Of a stretch of DNA of 64,000 nt, positions 1-12,300 are shown in pieces. Position numbers and translations under genes: made by a program. The stretch is from contig JARPUW010000495.1 in assembly GCA_030533445.1 (NCBI GenBank), forward strand, positions 124,001 to 188,000, in the 5' to 3' direction. The notes below the pieces were generated by a model, which had not been told where the DNA came from, did no database searches, and worked only from the letters and a program-made list of their open reading frames with translations. This DNA comes from Cyprinodon diabolis (Eukaryota > Chordata > Actinopteri > Cyprinodontiformes > Cyprinodontidae). Positions within the stretch are counted from its first letter, which is position 1. Every line of letters begins with the position of its first letter.

Positions 1-177
1 AGTTTTCAGCTCTAGATGATTGCCAGAAAAGGTCATGGCTGTATCATTAATGGTTTGTCTGTTACAACTCCAGAGGCCAAAATGGCATTATCTCACTGTG
101 AAAAGAGCGTTTTGGCCTCAACTTCTGTTTTGAAGCTTGGAACCAAAAACATCTGCTCAAATCTACTTTATATTGTT
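1..177 (+). repeat. Reference satellite monomer (177 bp)
   Basis: This is the first complete monomer and the coordinate reference used here. It is about 38% GC. It carries an XbaI site (TCTAGA, 11-16), a HindIII site (AAGCTT, 133-138), two GGCC sites (75-78 and 114-117) and one CpG (108-109). Short A or T runs lie at 3-6, 27-30, 79-82, 101-104, 110-113, 128-131 and 145-149. Recurrently variable positions across the array are 2, 32, 34, 48, 53, 62, 70, 73, 85, 110, 122-124, 128, 151-152, 155, 158, 166 and 170. This copy is class R (G32) with a class I tail. No internal subrepeat is obvious to me. I do not recognise the family by name. Confidence 0.97.
73..119. repeat. Inverted repeat (10-bp arms) within each monomer
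   Basis: GAGGCCAAAA at 73-82 and TTTTGGCCTC at 110-119 are exact reverse complements separated by 27 bp. A second small dyad, TCAC-T-GTGA at 93-101, lies almost at the centre. A third, GCCA-AAA-TGGC, occupies 76-86. The structure recurs in essentially every monomer. K-class monomers lose only the outermost pair (A73). Single-pair disruptions occur where T110 becomes C, and in monomers carrying gaagtc, gagccc or gccctc. The array could therefore extrude small cruciforms or give hairpin transcripts, but that is inference. Confidence 0.93.
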
Positions 178-2832
178 AGTTTTCAGCTCTAGATGATTGC
201 CAGAAAAGATCATGGCTGTATCATTAATGGTTTGTCTGTTACAACTCCAGAGGCCAAAATGGCATTATCTCACTGTGAAAAGAGCGTTTTGGCCTCAACT
301 TCTGATTTGAAGCTTGGAACCAAAAACACCTGCTCAAATCTACTTTATATTGTTATTTTTCAGCTCTAGATGATTGCCAGAAAAGATCATGGCTGTATCA
401 TTAATGGTTTGTCTGTTACAACTCCAGAGGCCAAAATGGCATTATCTCACTGTGAAAAGAGCGTTTTGGCCTCAACTTCTGTTTTGAAGCTTGGAACCAA
501 AAACACCTGCTAAAATCTAATTTATATTGTTAGTTTTCAGCTCTAGATGATTGCCAGAAAAGGTCATGGCTGTATCATTAATGGTTTGTCTGTTACAACT
601 CCAGAGGCCAAAATGGCATTATCTCACTGTGAAAAGAGCGTTTTGGCCTCAACTTCTGATTTGAAGCTTGGAACCAAAAACACCTGCTCAAATCTACTTT
701 ATATTGTTAGTTTTCAGCTCTAGATGATTGCCAGAAAAGATCATGGCTGTATCATTAATGGTTTGTCTGTTACAACTCCAGAGGCCAAAATGGCATTATC
801 TCACTGTGAAAAGAGCGTTTTGGCCTCAACTTCTGTTTTGAAGCTTGGAACCAAAAACATCTGCTCAAATCTACTTTATATTGTTAGTTTTCAGCTCTAG
901 ATGATTGCCAGAAAAGATCATGGCTGTATCATTAATGGTTTGTCTGTTACAACTCCAGAGGCCAAAATGGCATTATCTCACTGTGAAAAGAGCGTTTTGG
1001 CCTCAACTACTGTTTTGAAGCTTGGAACCAAAAACATCTGCTCAAATCTACTTTTTATTGTTAGTTTTCAGCTCTAGATGATTGCCAGAAAAGATCATGG
1101 CTGTATCATTAATGGTTTGTCTGTTACAACTCCAGAGGCCAAAATGGCATTATCTCACTGTGAAAAGAGCGTTTTGGCCTCAACTTCTGTTTTGAAGCTT
1201 GGAACCAAAAACACCTGCTCAAATCTACTTTATATTGTTATTTTTCAGCTCTAGATGATTGCCAGAAAAGATCATGGCTGTATCATTAATGGTTTGTCTG
1301 TTACAACTCCAGAGGCCAAAATGGCATTATCTCACTGTGAAAAGAGCGTTTTGGCCTCAACTTCTGTTTTGAAGCTTGGAACCAAAAACACCTGCTAAAA
1401 TCTAATTTATATTGTTAGTTTTCAGCTCTAGATGATTGCCAGAAAAGGTCATGGCTGTATCATTAATGGTTTGTCTGTTACAACTCCAGAGGCCAAAATG
1501 GCATTATCTCACTGTGAAAAGAGCGTTTTGGCCTCAACTTCTGTTTTGAAGCTTGAAACCAAAAACATCTGCTCAAATCTACTTTATATTGTTAGTTTTC
1601 AGCTCTAGATGATTGCCAGAAAAGATCATGGCTGTATCATTAATGGTTTGTCTGTTACAACTCCAGAGGCCAAAATGGCATTATCTCACTGTGAAAAGAG
1701 CGTTTTGGCCTCAACTTCTGTTTTGAAGCTTGGAACCAAAAACATCTGCTCAAATCTACTTTTTATTGTTAGTTTTCAGCTCTAGATGATTGCCAGAAAA
1801 GATCATGGCTGTATCATTAATGGTTTGTCTGTTACAACTCCAGAGGCCAAAATGGCATTATCTCACTGTGAAAAGAGCGTTTTGGCCTCAACTACTGTTT
1901 TGAAGCTTGGAACAGAAAACATCTGCTCAAATCTACTTTTTATTGTTAGTTTTCAGCTCTAGATGATTGCCAGAAAAGATCATGGCTGTATCATTAATGG
2001 TTTGTCTGTTACAACTCCAGAGGCCAAAATGGCATTATCTCACTGTGAAAAGAGCGTTTTGGCCTCAACTTCTGATTTGAAGCTTGGAACCAAAAACATC
2101 TGCTCAAATCTACTTTATATTGTTAGTTTTCAGCTCTAGATGATTGCCAGAAAAGATAATGGCTGTATCATTAATGGTTTGTCTGTGACAACTCCAGAGG
2201 CCAAAATGACATTATCTCACTGTGAAAAGAGCGTTTTGGCCTCAACTTCTGTTTTGAAGCTTGGAACCAAAAACACCTGCTAAAATCTAATTTATATTGT
2301 TAGTTTTCAGCTCTAGATGATTGCCAGAAAAGATCATGGCTGTATCATTAATGGTTTGTCTGTTACAACTCCAGAGGCCAAAATGGCATTATCTCACTGT
2401 GAAAAGAGCGTTTTGGCCTCAACTTCTGTTTTGAAGCTTGGAACCAAAAACACCTGCTAAAATCTAATTTATATTGTTAGTTTTCAGCTCTAGATGATTG
2501 CCAGAAAAGGTCATGGCTGTATCATTAATGGTTTGTCTGTTACAACTCCAGAGGCCAAAATGGCATCATCTCACTGTGAAAAGAGCGTTTTGGCCTCAAC
2601 TTCTGTTTTGAAGCTTGGAACCAAAAACATCTGCTCAAATCTACTTTATATTGTTAGTTTTCAGCTCTAGATGATTGCCAGAAAAGATCATGGCTGTATC
2701 ATTAATGGTTTGTCTGTTACAACTCCAGAGGCCAAAATGGCATTATCTCACTGTGAAAAGAGCGTTTTGGCCTCAACTTCTGATTTGAAGCTTGGAACCA
2801 AAAACATCTGCTCAAATCTACTTTATATTGTT

Positions 2833-5800
2833 AGTTTTCAGCTCTAGATGATTGCCAGAAAAGATCATGGCTGTATCATTAATGGTTTGTCTGTTACAAC
2901 TCCAGAGGCCAAAATGGCATTATCTCACTGTGAAAAGAGCGTTTTGGCCTCAACTTCTGTTTTGAAGCTTGGAACCAAAAACACCTGCTAAAATCTAATT
3001 TATATTGTTAGTTTTCAGCTCTAGATGATTGCCAGAAAAGATCATGGCTGTATCATTAATGGTTTGTCTGTTACAACTCCAGAGGCCAAAATGGCATTAT
3101 CTCACTGTGAAAAGAGCGTTTTGGCCTCAACTTCTGATTTGAAGCTTGGAACCAAAAACATCTGCTCAAATCTACTTTATATTGTTAGTTTTCAACTCTA
3201 GATGATTGCCAGAAAAGATCATGGCTGTATCATTAATGGTTTGTCTGTTACAACTCCAGAGGCCAAAATGGCATTATCTCACTGTGAAAAGAGCGTTTTG
3301 GCCTCAACTTCTGATTTGAAGCTTGGAACCAAAAACATCTGCTCAAATCTACTTTATATTGTTAGTTTTCAACTCTAGATGATTGCCAGAAAAGATCATG
3401 GCTGTATCATTAATGGTTTGTCTGTTACAACTCCAGAGGCCAAAATGGCATTATCTCACTGTGAAAAGAGCGTTTTGGCCTCAACTTCTGATTTGAAGCT
3501 TGGAACCAAAAACATCTGCTCAAATCTACTTTATATTGTTAGTTTTCAGCTCTAGATGATTGCCAGAAAAGATCATGGCTGTATCATTAATGGTTTGTCT
3601 GTTACAACTCCAGAGGCCAAAATGGCATTATCTCACTGTGAAAAGAGCGTTTTGGCCTCAACTTCTGTTTTGAAGCTTGGAACCAAAAACACCTGCTAAA
3701 ATCTAATTTATATTGTTAGTTTTCAGCTCTAGATGATTGCCAGAAAAGATCATGGCTGTATCATAAATGGTTTGTCTGTTACAACTCCAGAGGCCAAAAT
3801 GGCATTATCTCACTGTGAAAAGAGCGTTTTGGCCTCAACTTCTGTTTTGAAGCTTGGAACCAAAAACATCTGCTCAAATCTACTTTATATTGTTAGTTTT
3901 CAGCTCTAGATGATTGCCAGAAAAGATCATGGCTGTATCATTAATGGTTTGTCTGTTACAACTCCAGAGGCCAAAATGGCATTATCTCACTGTGAAAAGA
4001 GCGTTTTGGCCTCAACTTCTGATTTGAAGCTTGGAACCAAAAACACCTGCTCAAATCTACTTTATATTGTTATTTTTCAGCTCTAGATGATTGCCAGAAA
4101 AGATCATGGCTGTATCATTAATGGTTTGTCTGTTACAACTCCAGAGGCCAAAATGGCATTATCTCACTGTGAAAAGAGCGTTTTGGCCTCAACTTCTGTT
4201 TTGAAGCTTGGAACCAAAAACACCTGCTAAAATCTAATTTATATTGTTAGTTTTCAGCTCTAGATGATTGCCAGAAAAGGTCATGGCTGTATCATTAATG
4301 GTTTGTCTGTTACAACTCCAGAGGCCAAAATGGCATTATCTCACTGTGAAAAGAGCGTTTTGGCCTCAACTTCTGATTTGAAGCTTTGAACCAAAAACAC
4401 CTGCTCAAATCTACTTTATATTGTTATTTTTCAGCTCTAGATGATTGCCAGAAAAGATCATGGCTGTATCATTAATGGTTTGTCTGTTACAACTCCAGAA
4501 GTCAAAATGGCATTATCTCACTGTGAAAAGAGCGTTTTGGCCTCAACTTCTGTTTTGAAGCTTGGAACCAAAAACATCTGCTCAAATCTACTTTATATTG
4601 TTAGTTTTCAGCTCTAGATGATTGCCAGAAAAGATCATGGCTGTATCATTAATGGTTTGTCTGTTACAACTCCAGAGCCCAAAATGGCATTATCTCACTG
4701 TGAAAAGAGCGTTTTGGCCTCAACTTCTGTTTTGAAGCTTGGAACCAAAAACATCTGCTCAAATCTACTTTATATTGTTAGTTTTCAGCTCTAGATGATT
4801 GCCAGAAAAGATCATGGCTGTATCATTAATGGTTTGTCTGTTACAACTCCAGAGGCCAAAATGGCATTATCTCACTGTGAAAAGAGCGTTTTGGCCTCAA
4901 CTACTGTTTTGAAGCTTGGAACCAAAAACATCTGCTCAAATCTACTTTTTATTGTTAGTTTTCAGCTCTAGATGATTGCCAGAAAAGATCATGGCTGTAT
5001 CATTAATGGTTTGTCTGTTACAACTCCAGAGGCCAAAATGGCATTATCTCACTGTGAAAAGAGCGTTTTGGCCTCAACTTCTGTTTTGAAGCTTGGAACC
5101 AAAAACACCTGCTCAAATCTACTTTATATTGTTATTTTTCAGCTCTAGATGATTGCCAGAAAAGATCATGGCTGTATCATTAATGGTTTGTCTGTTACAA
5201 CTCCAGAGGCCAAAATGGCATTATCTCACTGTGAAAAGAGCGTTTTGGCCTCGACTTCTGATTTGAAGCTTGGAACCAAAAACATCTGCTCAAATCTACT
5301 TTATATTGTTAGTTTTCAGCTCTAGATGATTGCCAGAAAAGATCATGGCTGTATCATAAATGGTTTGTCTGTTACAACTCCAGAGGCCAAAATGGCATTA
5401 TCTCACTGTGAAAAGAGCGTTTTGGCTTCAACTTCTGTTTTGAAGCTTGGAACCAAAACCATCTGCTCAAATCTACTTTATATTGTTAGTTTTCAGCTCT
5501 AGATGATTGCCAGAAAAGATCATGGCTGTATCATTAATGGTTTGTCTGCTACAACTCCAGAGGCCAAAATGGCATTATCTCACTGTGAAAAGAGCGTTTT
5601 GGCCTCAACTTCTGTTTTGAAGCTTGGAACCAAAAACATCTGCTCAAATCTACTTTATATTGTTAGTTTTCAGCTCTAGATGATTGCCAGAAAAGATCAT
5701 GGCTGTATCATTAATGGTTTGTCTGTTACAACTCCAGAGGCCAAAATGGCATTATCTCACTGTGAAAAGAGCGTTTTGGCCTCAACTTCTGATTTGAAGC

Positions 5801-8800
5801 TTGGAACCAAAAACATCTGCTCAAATCTACTTTATATTGTTAGTTTTCAGCTCTAGATGATTGCCAGAAAAGATAATGGCTGTATCATTAATGGTTTGTC
5901 TGTTACAACTCCAGAGGCCAAAATGACATTATCTCACTGTGAAAAGAGCGTTTTGGCCTCAACTTCTGTTTTGAAGCTTGGAACCAAAAACACCTGCTAA
6001 AATCTAATTTATATTGTTAGTTTTCAGCTCTAGATGATTGCCAGAAAAGATCATGGCTGTATCATTAATGGTTTGTCTGTTACAACTCCAGAGGCCAAAA
6101 TGGCATTATCTCACTGTGAAAAGAGCGTTTTGGCCTCAACTTCTGTTTTGAAGCTTGGAACCAAAAACACCTGCTAAAATCTAATTTATATTGTTAGTTT
6201 TCAGCTCTAGATGATTGCCAGAAAAGATCATGGCTGTATCATTAATGGTTTGTCTGTTACAACTCCAGAGGCCAAAATGGCATTATCTCACTGTGAAAAG
6301 AGCGTTTTGGCCTCAACTTCTGTTTTGAAGCTTGGAACCAAAAACACCTGCTAAAATCTAATTTATATTGTTAGTTTTCAGCTCTAGATGATTGCCAGAA
6401 AAGATCATGGCTGTATCATTAATGGTTTGTCTGTTACAACTCCAGAGGCCAAAATGGCATTATCTCAATGTGAAAAGAGCGTTTTGGCCTCAACTTCTGA
6501 TTTGAAGCTTGGAACCAAAAACTTCTACTCAAATCTACTTTATATTGTTAGTTTTCAGCTCTAGATGATTGCCAGAAAAGATCATGGCTGTATCATTAAT
6601 GGTTTGTCTGTTACAACTCCAGAGGCCAAAATGGCATTATCTCACTGTGAAAAGAGCGTTTTGGCCTCAACTTCTGTTTTGAAGCTTGGAACCAAAAACA
6701 CCTGCTAAAATCTAATTTATATTGTTAGTTTTCAGCTCTAGATGATTGCCAGAAAAGGTCATGGCTGTATCATTAATGGTTTGTCTGTTACATCTCCAGA
6801 GGCCAAAATGGCATTATCTCACTGTGAAAAGAGCGTTTTGGCCTCAACTTCTGTTTTGAAGCTTGGAACCAAAAACATCTGCTCAAATCTACTTTATATT
6901 GTTAGTTTTCAGCTCTAGATGATTGCCAGAAAAGATCATGGCTGTATCATTAATGGTTTGTCTGTTACAACTCCAGAGGCCAAAATGGCATTATCTCACT
7001 GTGAAAAGAGCGTTTTGGCCTCAACTTCTGATTTGAAGCTTGGAACCAAAAACACCTGCTCAAATCTACTTTATATTGTTATTTTTCAGCTCTAGATGAT
7101 TGCCAGAAAAGATCATGGCTGTATCATTAATGGTTTGTCTGTTACAACTCCAGAGGCCAAAATGGCATTATCTCACTGTGAAAAGAGCGTTTTGGCCTCA
7201 ACTTCTGTTTTGAAGCTTGGAACCAAAAACACCTGCTAAAATCTAATTTATATTGTTAGTTTTCAGCTCTAGATGATTGCCAGAAAAGGTCATGGCTGTA
7301 TCATTAATGGTTTGTCTGTTACAACTCCAGAGGCCAAAATGGCATTATCTCACTGTGAAAAGAGCGTTTTGGCCTCAACTTCTGATTTGAAGCTTGGAAC
7401 CAAAAACACCTGCTCAAATCTACTTTATATTGTTATTTTTCAGCTCTAGATGATTGCCAGAAAAGATCATGGCTGTATCATTAATGGTTTGTCTGTTACA
7501 ACTCCAGAGGCCAAAATGGCATTATCTCACTGTGAAAAGAGCGTTTTGGCCTCAACTTCTGTTTTGAAGCTTGGAACCAAAAACATCTGCTCAAATCTAC
7601 TTTATATTGTTAGTTTTCAGCTCTAGATGATTGCCAGAAAAGATCATGGCTGTATCATTAATGGTTTGTCTGTTACAACTCCAGAGGCCAAAATGGCATT
7701 ATCTCACTGTGAAAAGAGCGTTTTGGCCTCAACTTCTGTTTTGAAGCTTGGAACCAAAAACATCTGCTCAAATCTACTTTTTATTGTTAGTTTTCAGCTC
7801 TAGATGATTGCCAGAAAAGATCATGGCTGTATCATTAATGGTTTGTCTGTTACAACTCCAGAGGCCAAAATGGCATTATCTCACTGTGAAAAGAGCGTTT
7901 TGGCCTCAACTTCTGATTTGAAGCTTGGAACCAAAAACATCTGCTCAAATCTACTTTATATTGTTAGTTTTCAGCTCTAGATGATTGCCAGAAAAGATCA
8001 TGGCTGTATCATTAATGGTTTGTCTGTTACAACTCCAGAGGCCAAAATGGCATTATCTCACTGTGAAAAGAGCGTTTTGGCCTCAACTTCTGTTTTGAAG
8101 CTTGGAACCAAAAACACCTGCTAAAATCTAATTTATATTGTTAGTTTTCAGCTCTAGATGATTGCCAGAAAAGATCATGGCTGTATCATTAATGGTTTGT
8201 CTGTTACAACTCCAGAGGCCAAAATGGCATTATCTCACTGTGAAAAGAGCGTTTTGGCCTCAACTTCTGATTTGAAGCTTGGAACCAAAAACTTCTACTC
8301 AAATCTACTTTATATTGTTAGTTTTCAGCTCTAGATGATTGCCAGAAAAGATCATGGCTGTATCATTAATGGTTTGTCTGTTACAACTCCAGAGGCCAAA
8401 ATGGCATTATCTCACTTTGAAAAGAGCGTTTTGGCCTCAACTTCTGTTTTGAAGCTTGGAACCAAAAACACCTGCTAAAATCTAATTTATATTGTTAGTT
8501 TTCAGCTCTAGATGATTGCCAGAAAAGGTCATGGCTGTATCATTAATGGTTTGTCTGTTACAACTCCAGAGGCCAAAATGGCATTATCTCACTGTGAAAA
8601 GAGCGTTTTGGCCTCAACTTCTGTTTTGAAGCTTGGAACCAAAAACATCTGCTCAAATCTACTTTATATTGTTAGTTTTCAGCTCTAGATGATTGCCAGA
8701 AAAGATCATGGCTGTATCATTAATGGTTTGTCTGTTACAACTCCAGAGGCCAAAATGGCATTATCTCACTGTGAAAAGAGCGTTTTGGCCTCAACTTCTG

Positions 8801-9381
8801 ATTTGAAGCTTGGAACCAAAAACACCTGCTCAAATCTACTTTATATTGTTATTTTTCAGCTCTAGATGATTGCCAGAAAAGATCATGGCTGTATCATTAA
8901 TGGTTTGTCTGTTACAACTCCAGAGGCCAAAATGGCATTATCTCACTGTGAAAAGAGCGTTTTGGCCTCAACTTCTGTTTTGAAGCTTGGAACCAAAAAC
9001 ACCTGCTAAAATCTAATTTATATTGTTAGTTTTCAGCTCTAGATGATTGCCAGAAAAGGTCATGGCTGTATCATTAATGGTTTGTCTGTTACAACTCCAG
9101 AGGCCAAAATGGCATTATCTCACTGTGAAAAGAGCGTTTTGGCCTCAACTTCTGTTTTGAAGCTTGGAACCAAAAACATCTGCTCAAATCTACTTTATAT
9201 TGTTAGTTTTCAGCTCTAGATGATTGCCAGAAAAGATCATGGCTGTATCATTATTGGTTTGTCTGTTACAACTCCAGAGGCCAAAATGGCATTATCTCAC
9301 TGTGAAAAGAGCGTTTTGGCCTCAACTTCTGTTTTGAAGCTTGGAACCAAAAACATCTGCTCAAATCTACTTTTTATTGTT
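2833..9381 (+). repeat. 37-monomer HOR, copy 1 (6549 bp)
   Basis: Monomers 17-53. Rare variants here recur exactly 6549 bp downstream: the paired A9 monomers (19, 20), cttTgaacc (25), gaagtc (26), gagccc (27), ctcgac (30), aaaacc (31), ctcaatg (37), catctcc (39) and cactttga (48). The close match to copy 2 runs over monomers 17-51 (2833-9027). Monomers 52-53 match copy 2 only with a one-monomer offset, through the private ttattgg form at about 9251. The one difference I found in the collinear part is C to T at 5427 (ggcttca). This near identity implies a recent duplication. Confidence 0.93.
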
Positions 9382-12300
9382 AGTTTTCAGCTCTAGATGA
9401 TTGCCAGAAAAGATCATGGCTGTATCATTAATGGTTTGTCTGTTACAACTCCAGAGGCCAAAATGGCATTATCTCACTGTGAAAAGAGCGTTTTGGCCTC
9501 AACTTCTGTTTTGAAGCTTGGAACCAAAAACACCTGCTAAAATCTAATTTATATTGTTAGTTTTCAGCTCTAGATGATTGCCAGAAAAGATCATGGCTGT
9601 ATCATTAATGGTTTGTCTGTTACAACTCCAGAGGCCAAAATGGCATTATCTCACTGTGAAAAGAGCGTTTTGGCCTCAACTTCTGATTTGAAGCTTGGAA
9701 CCAAAAACATCTGCTCAAATCTACTTTATATTGTTAGTTTTCAACTCTAGATGATTGCCAGAAAAGATCATGGCTGTATCATTAATGGTTTGTCTGTTAC
9801 AACTCCAGAGGCCAAAATGGCATTATCTCACTGTGAAAAGAGCGTTTTGGCCTCAACTTCTGATTTGAAGCTTGGAACCAAAAACATCTGCTCAAATCTA
9901 CTTTATATTGTTAGTTTTCAACTCTAGATGATTGCCAGAAAAGATCATGGCTGTATCATTAATGGTTTGTCTGTTACAACTCCAGAGGCCAAAATGGCAT
10001 TATCTCACTGTGAAAAGAGCGTTTTGGCCTCAACTTCTGATTTGAAGCTTGGAACCAAAAACATCTGCTCAAATCTACTTTATATTGTTAGTTTTCAGCT
10101 CTAGATGATTGCCAGAAAAGATCATGGCTGTATCATTAATGGTTTGTCTGTTACAACTCCAGAGGCCAAAATGGCATTATCTCACTGTGAAAAGAGCGTT
10201 TTGGCCTCAACTTCTGTTTTGAAGCTTGGAACCAAAAACACCTGCTAAAATCTAATTTATATTGTTAGTTTTCAGCTCTAGATGATTGCCAGAAAAGATC
10301 ATGGCTGTATCATAAATGGTTTGTCTGTTACAACTCCAGAGGCCAAAATGGCATTATCTCACTGTGAAAAGAGCGTTTTGGCCTCAACTTCTGTTTTGAA
10401 GCTTGGAACCAAAAACATCTGCTCAAATCTACTTTATATTGTTAGTTTTCAGCTCTAGATGATTGCCAGAAAAGATCATGGCTGTATCATTAATGGTTTG
10501 TCTGTTACAACTCCAGAGGCCAAAATGGCATTATCTCACTGTGAAAAGAGCGTTTTGGCCTCAACTTCTGATTTGAAGCTTGGAACCAAAAACACCTGCT
10601 CAAATCTACTTTATATTGTTATTTTTCAGCTCTAGATGATTGCCAGAAAAGATCATGGCTGTATCATTAATGGTTTGTCTGTTACAACTCCAGAGGCCAA
10701 AATGGCATTATCTCACTGTGAAAAGAGCGTTTTGGCCTCAACTTCTGTTTTGAAGCTTGGAACCAAAAACACCTGCTAAAATCTAATTTATATTGTTAGT
10801 TTTCAGCTCTAGATGATTGCCAGAAAAGGTCATGGCTGTATCATTAATGGTTTGTCTGTTACAACTCCAGAGGCCAAAATGGCATTATCTCACTGTGAAA
10901 AGAGCGTTTTGGCCTCAACTTCTGATTTGAAGCTTTGAACCAAAAACACCTGCTCAAATCTACTTTATATTGTTATTTTTCAGCTCTAGATGATTGCCAG
11001 AAAAGATCATGGCTGTATCATTAATGGTTTGTCTGTTACAACTCCAGAAGTCAAAATGGCATTATCTCACTGTGAAAAGAGCGTTTTGGCCTCAACTTCT
11101 GTTTTGAAGCTTGGAACCAAAAACATCTGCTCAAATCTACTTTATATTGTTAGTTTTCAGCTCTAGATGATTGCCAGAAAAGATCATGGCTGTATCATTA
11201 ATGGTTTGTCTGTTACAACTCCAGAGCCCAAAATGGCATTATCTCACTGTGAAAAGAGCGTTTTGGCCTCAACTTCTGTTTTGAAGCTTGGAACCAAAAA
11301 CATCTGCTCAAATCTACTTTATATTGTTAGTTTTCAGCTCTAGATGATTGCCAGAAAAGATCATGGCTGTATCATTAATGGTTTGTCTGTTACAACTCCA
11401 GAGGCCAAAATGGCATTATCTCACTGTGAAAAGAGCGTTTTGGCCTCAACTACTGTTTTGAAGCTTGGAACCAAAAACATCTGCTCAAATCTACTTTTTA
11501 TTGTTAGTTTTCAGCTCTAGATGATTGCCAGAAAAGATCATGGCTGTATCATTAATGGTTTGTCTGTTACAACTCCAGAGGCCAAAATGGCATTATCTCA
11601 CTGTGAAAAGAGCGTTTTGGCCTCAACTTCTGTTTTGAAGCTTGGAACCAAAAACACCTGCTCAAATCTACTTTATATTGTTATTTTTCAGCTCTAGATG
11701 ATTGCCAGAAAAGATCATGGCTGTATCATTAATGGTTTGTCTGTTACAACTCCAGAGGCCAAAATGGCATTATCTCACTGTGAAAAGAGCGTTTTGGCCT
11801 CGACTTCTGATTTGAAGCTTGGAACCAAAAACATCTGCTCAAATCTACTTTATATTGTTAGTTTTCAGCTCTAGATGATTGCCAGAAAAGATCATGGCTG
11901 TATCATAAATGGTTTGTCTGTTACAACTCCAGAGGCCAAAATGGCATTATCTCACTGTGAAAAGAGCGTTTTGGCCTCAACTTCTGTTTTGAAGCTTGGA
12001 ACCAAAACCATCTGCTCAAATCTACTTTATATTGTTAGTTTTCAGCTCTAGATGATTGCCAGAAAAGATCATGGCTGTATCATTAATGGTTTGTCTGCTA
12101 CAACTCCAGAGGCCAAAATGGCATTATCTCACTGTGAAAAGAGCGTTTTGGCCTCAACTTCTGTTTTGAAGCTTGGAACCAAAAACATCTGCTCAAATCT
12201 ACTTTATATTGTTAGTTTTCAGCTCTAGATGATTGCCAGAAAAGATCATGGCTGTATCATTAATGGTTTGTCTGTTACAACTCCAGAGGCCAAAATGGCA

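Larger units (their letters stand above)
1..2832 (+). repeat. Mosaic lead-in, monomers 1-16
   Basis: Sixteen monomers with no full HOR unit of their own. The class order is R-I, D-P, X, R-D-P, I, I* with A124, P, X, R-I, I*, I* with A124 and an acagaaaac change, D-I, n-X, X, R-I, D-I. The run I*, A124/acagaaaac, D-I, n-X in monomers 10-13 recurs at 29029-29736 and 30622-31329, so this segment is related to the 9-monomer units there. Private changes include a cttgaaacc form in monomer 9 and a tggcatcatc form in monomer 15. The left edge is simply the window edge. Confidence 0.85.

Noticed and set aside
77..86. CArG box (ccaaaatgg) or YY1-like site (caaaatggc)
   Set aside because: The CArG form is one base short. 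The YY1 resemblance is a short partial match with no independent support.
131..150. CENP-B box around ttggaacc
   Set aside because: Only the GGAA-like centre matches. The required TTCG and CGGG core elements are absent on both strands.
136..150. RNA polymerase III B box on the minus strand (ggttccaagc)
   Set aside because: It matches GGTTC but fails at several later consensus positions, and no A box lies at a suitable distance.
1..177. Assignment to a named plant or fish satellite of similar length
   Set aside because: Length and HindIII/XbaI sites alone are not diagnostic, and I do not recall a matching sequence. A BLAST of the monomer would decide.
16..192. 58-codon ORF in each monomer as a real coding region
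   Set aside because: The same frame repeats in every monomer, ends at an invariant TAG, is cut by TAA in X monomers, and its variants are mostly amino-acid changing. It follows from the monomer length being a multiple of three.
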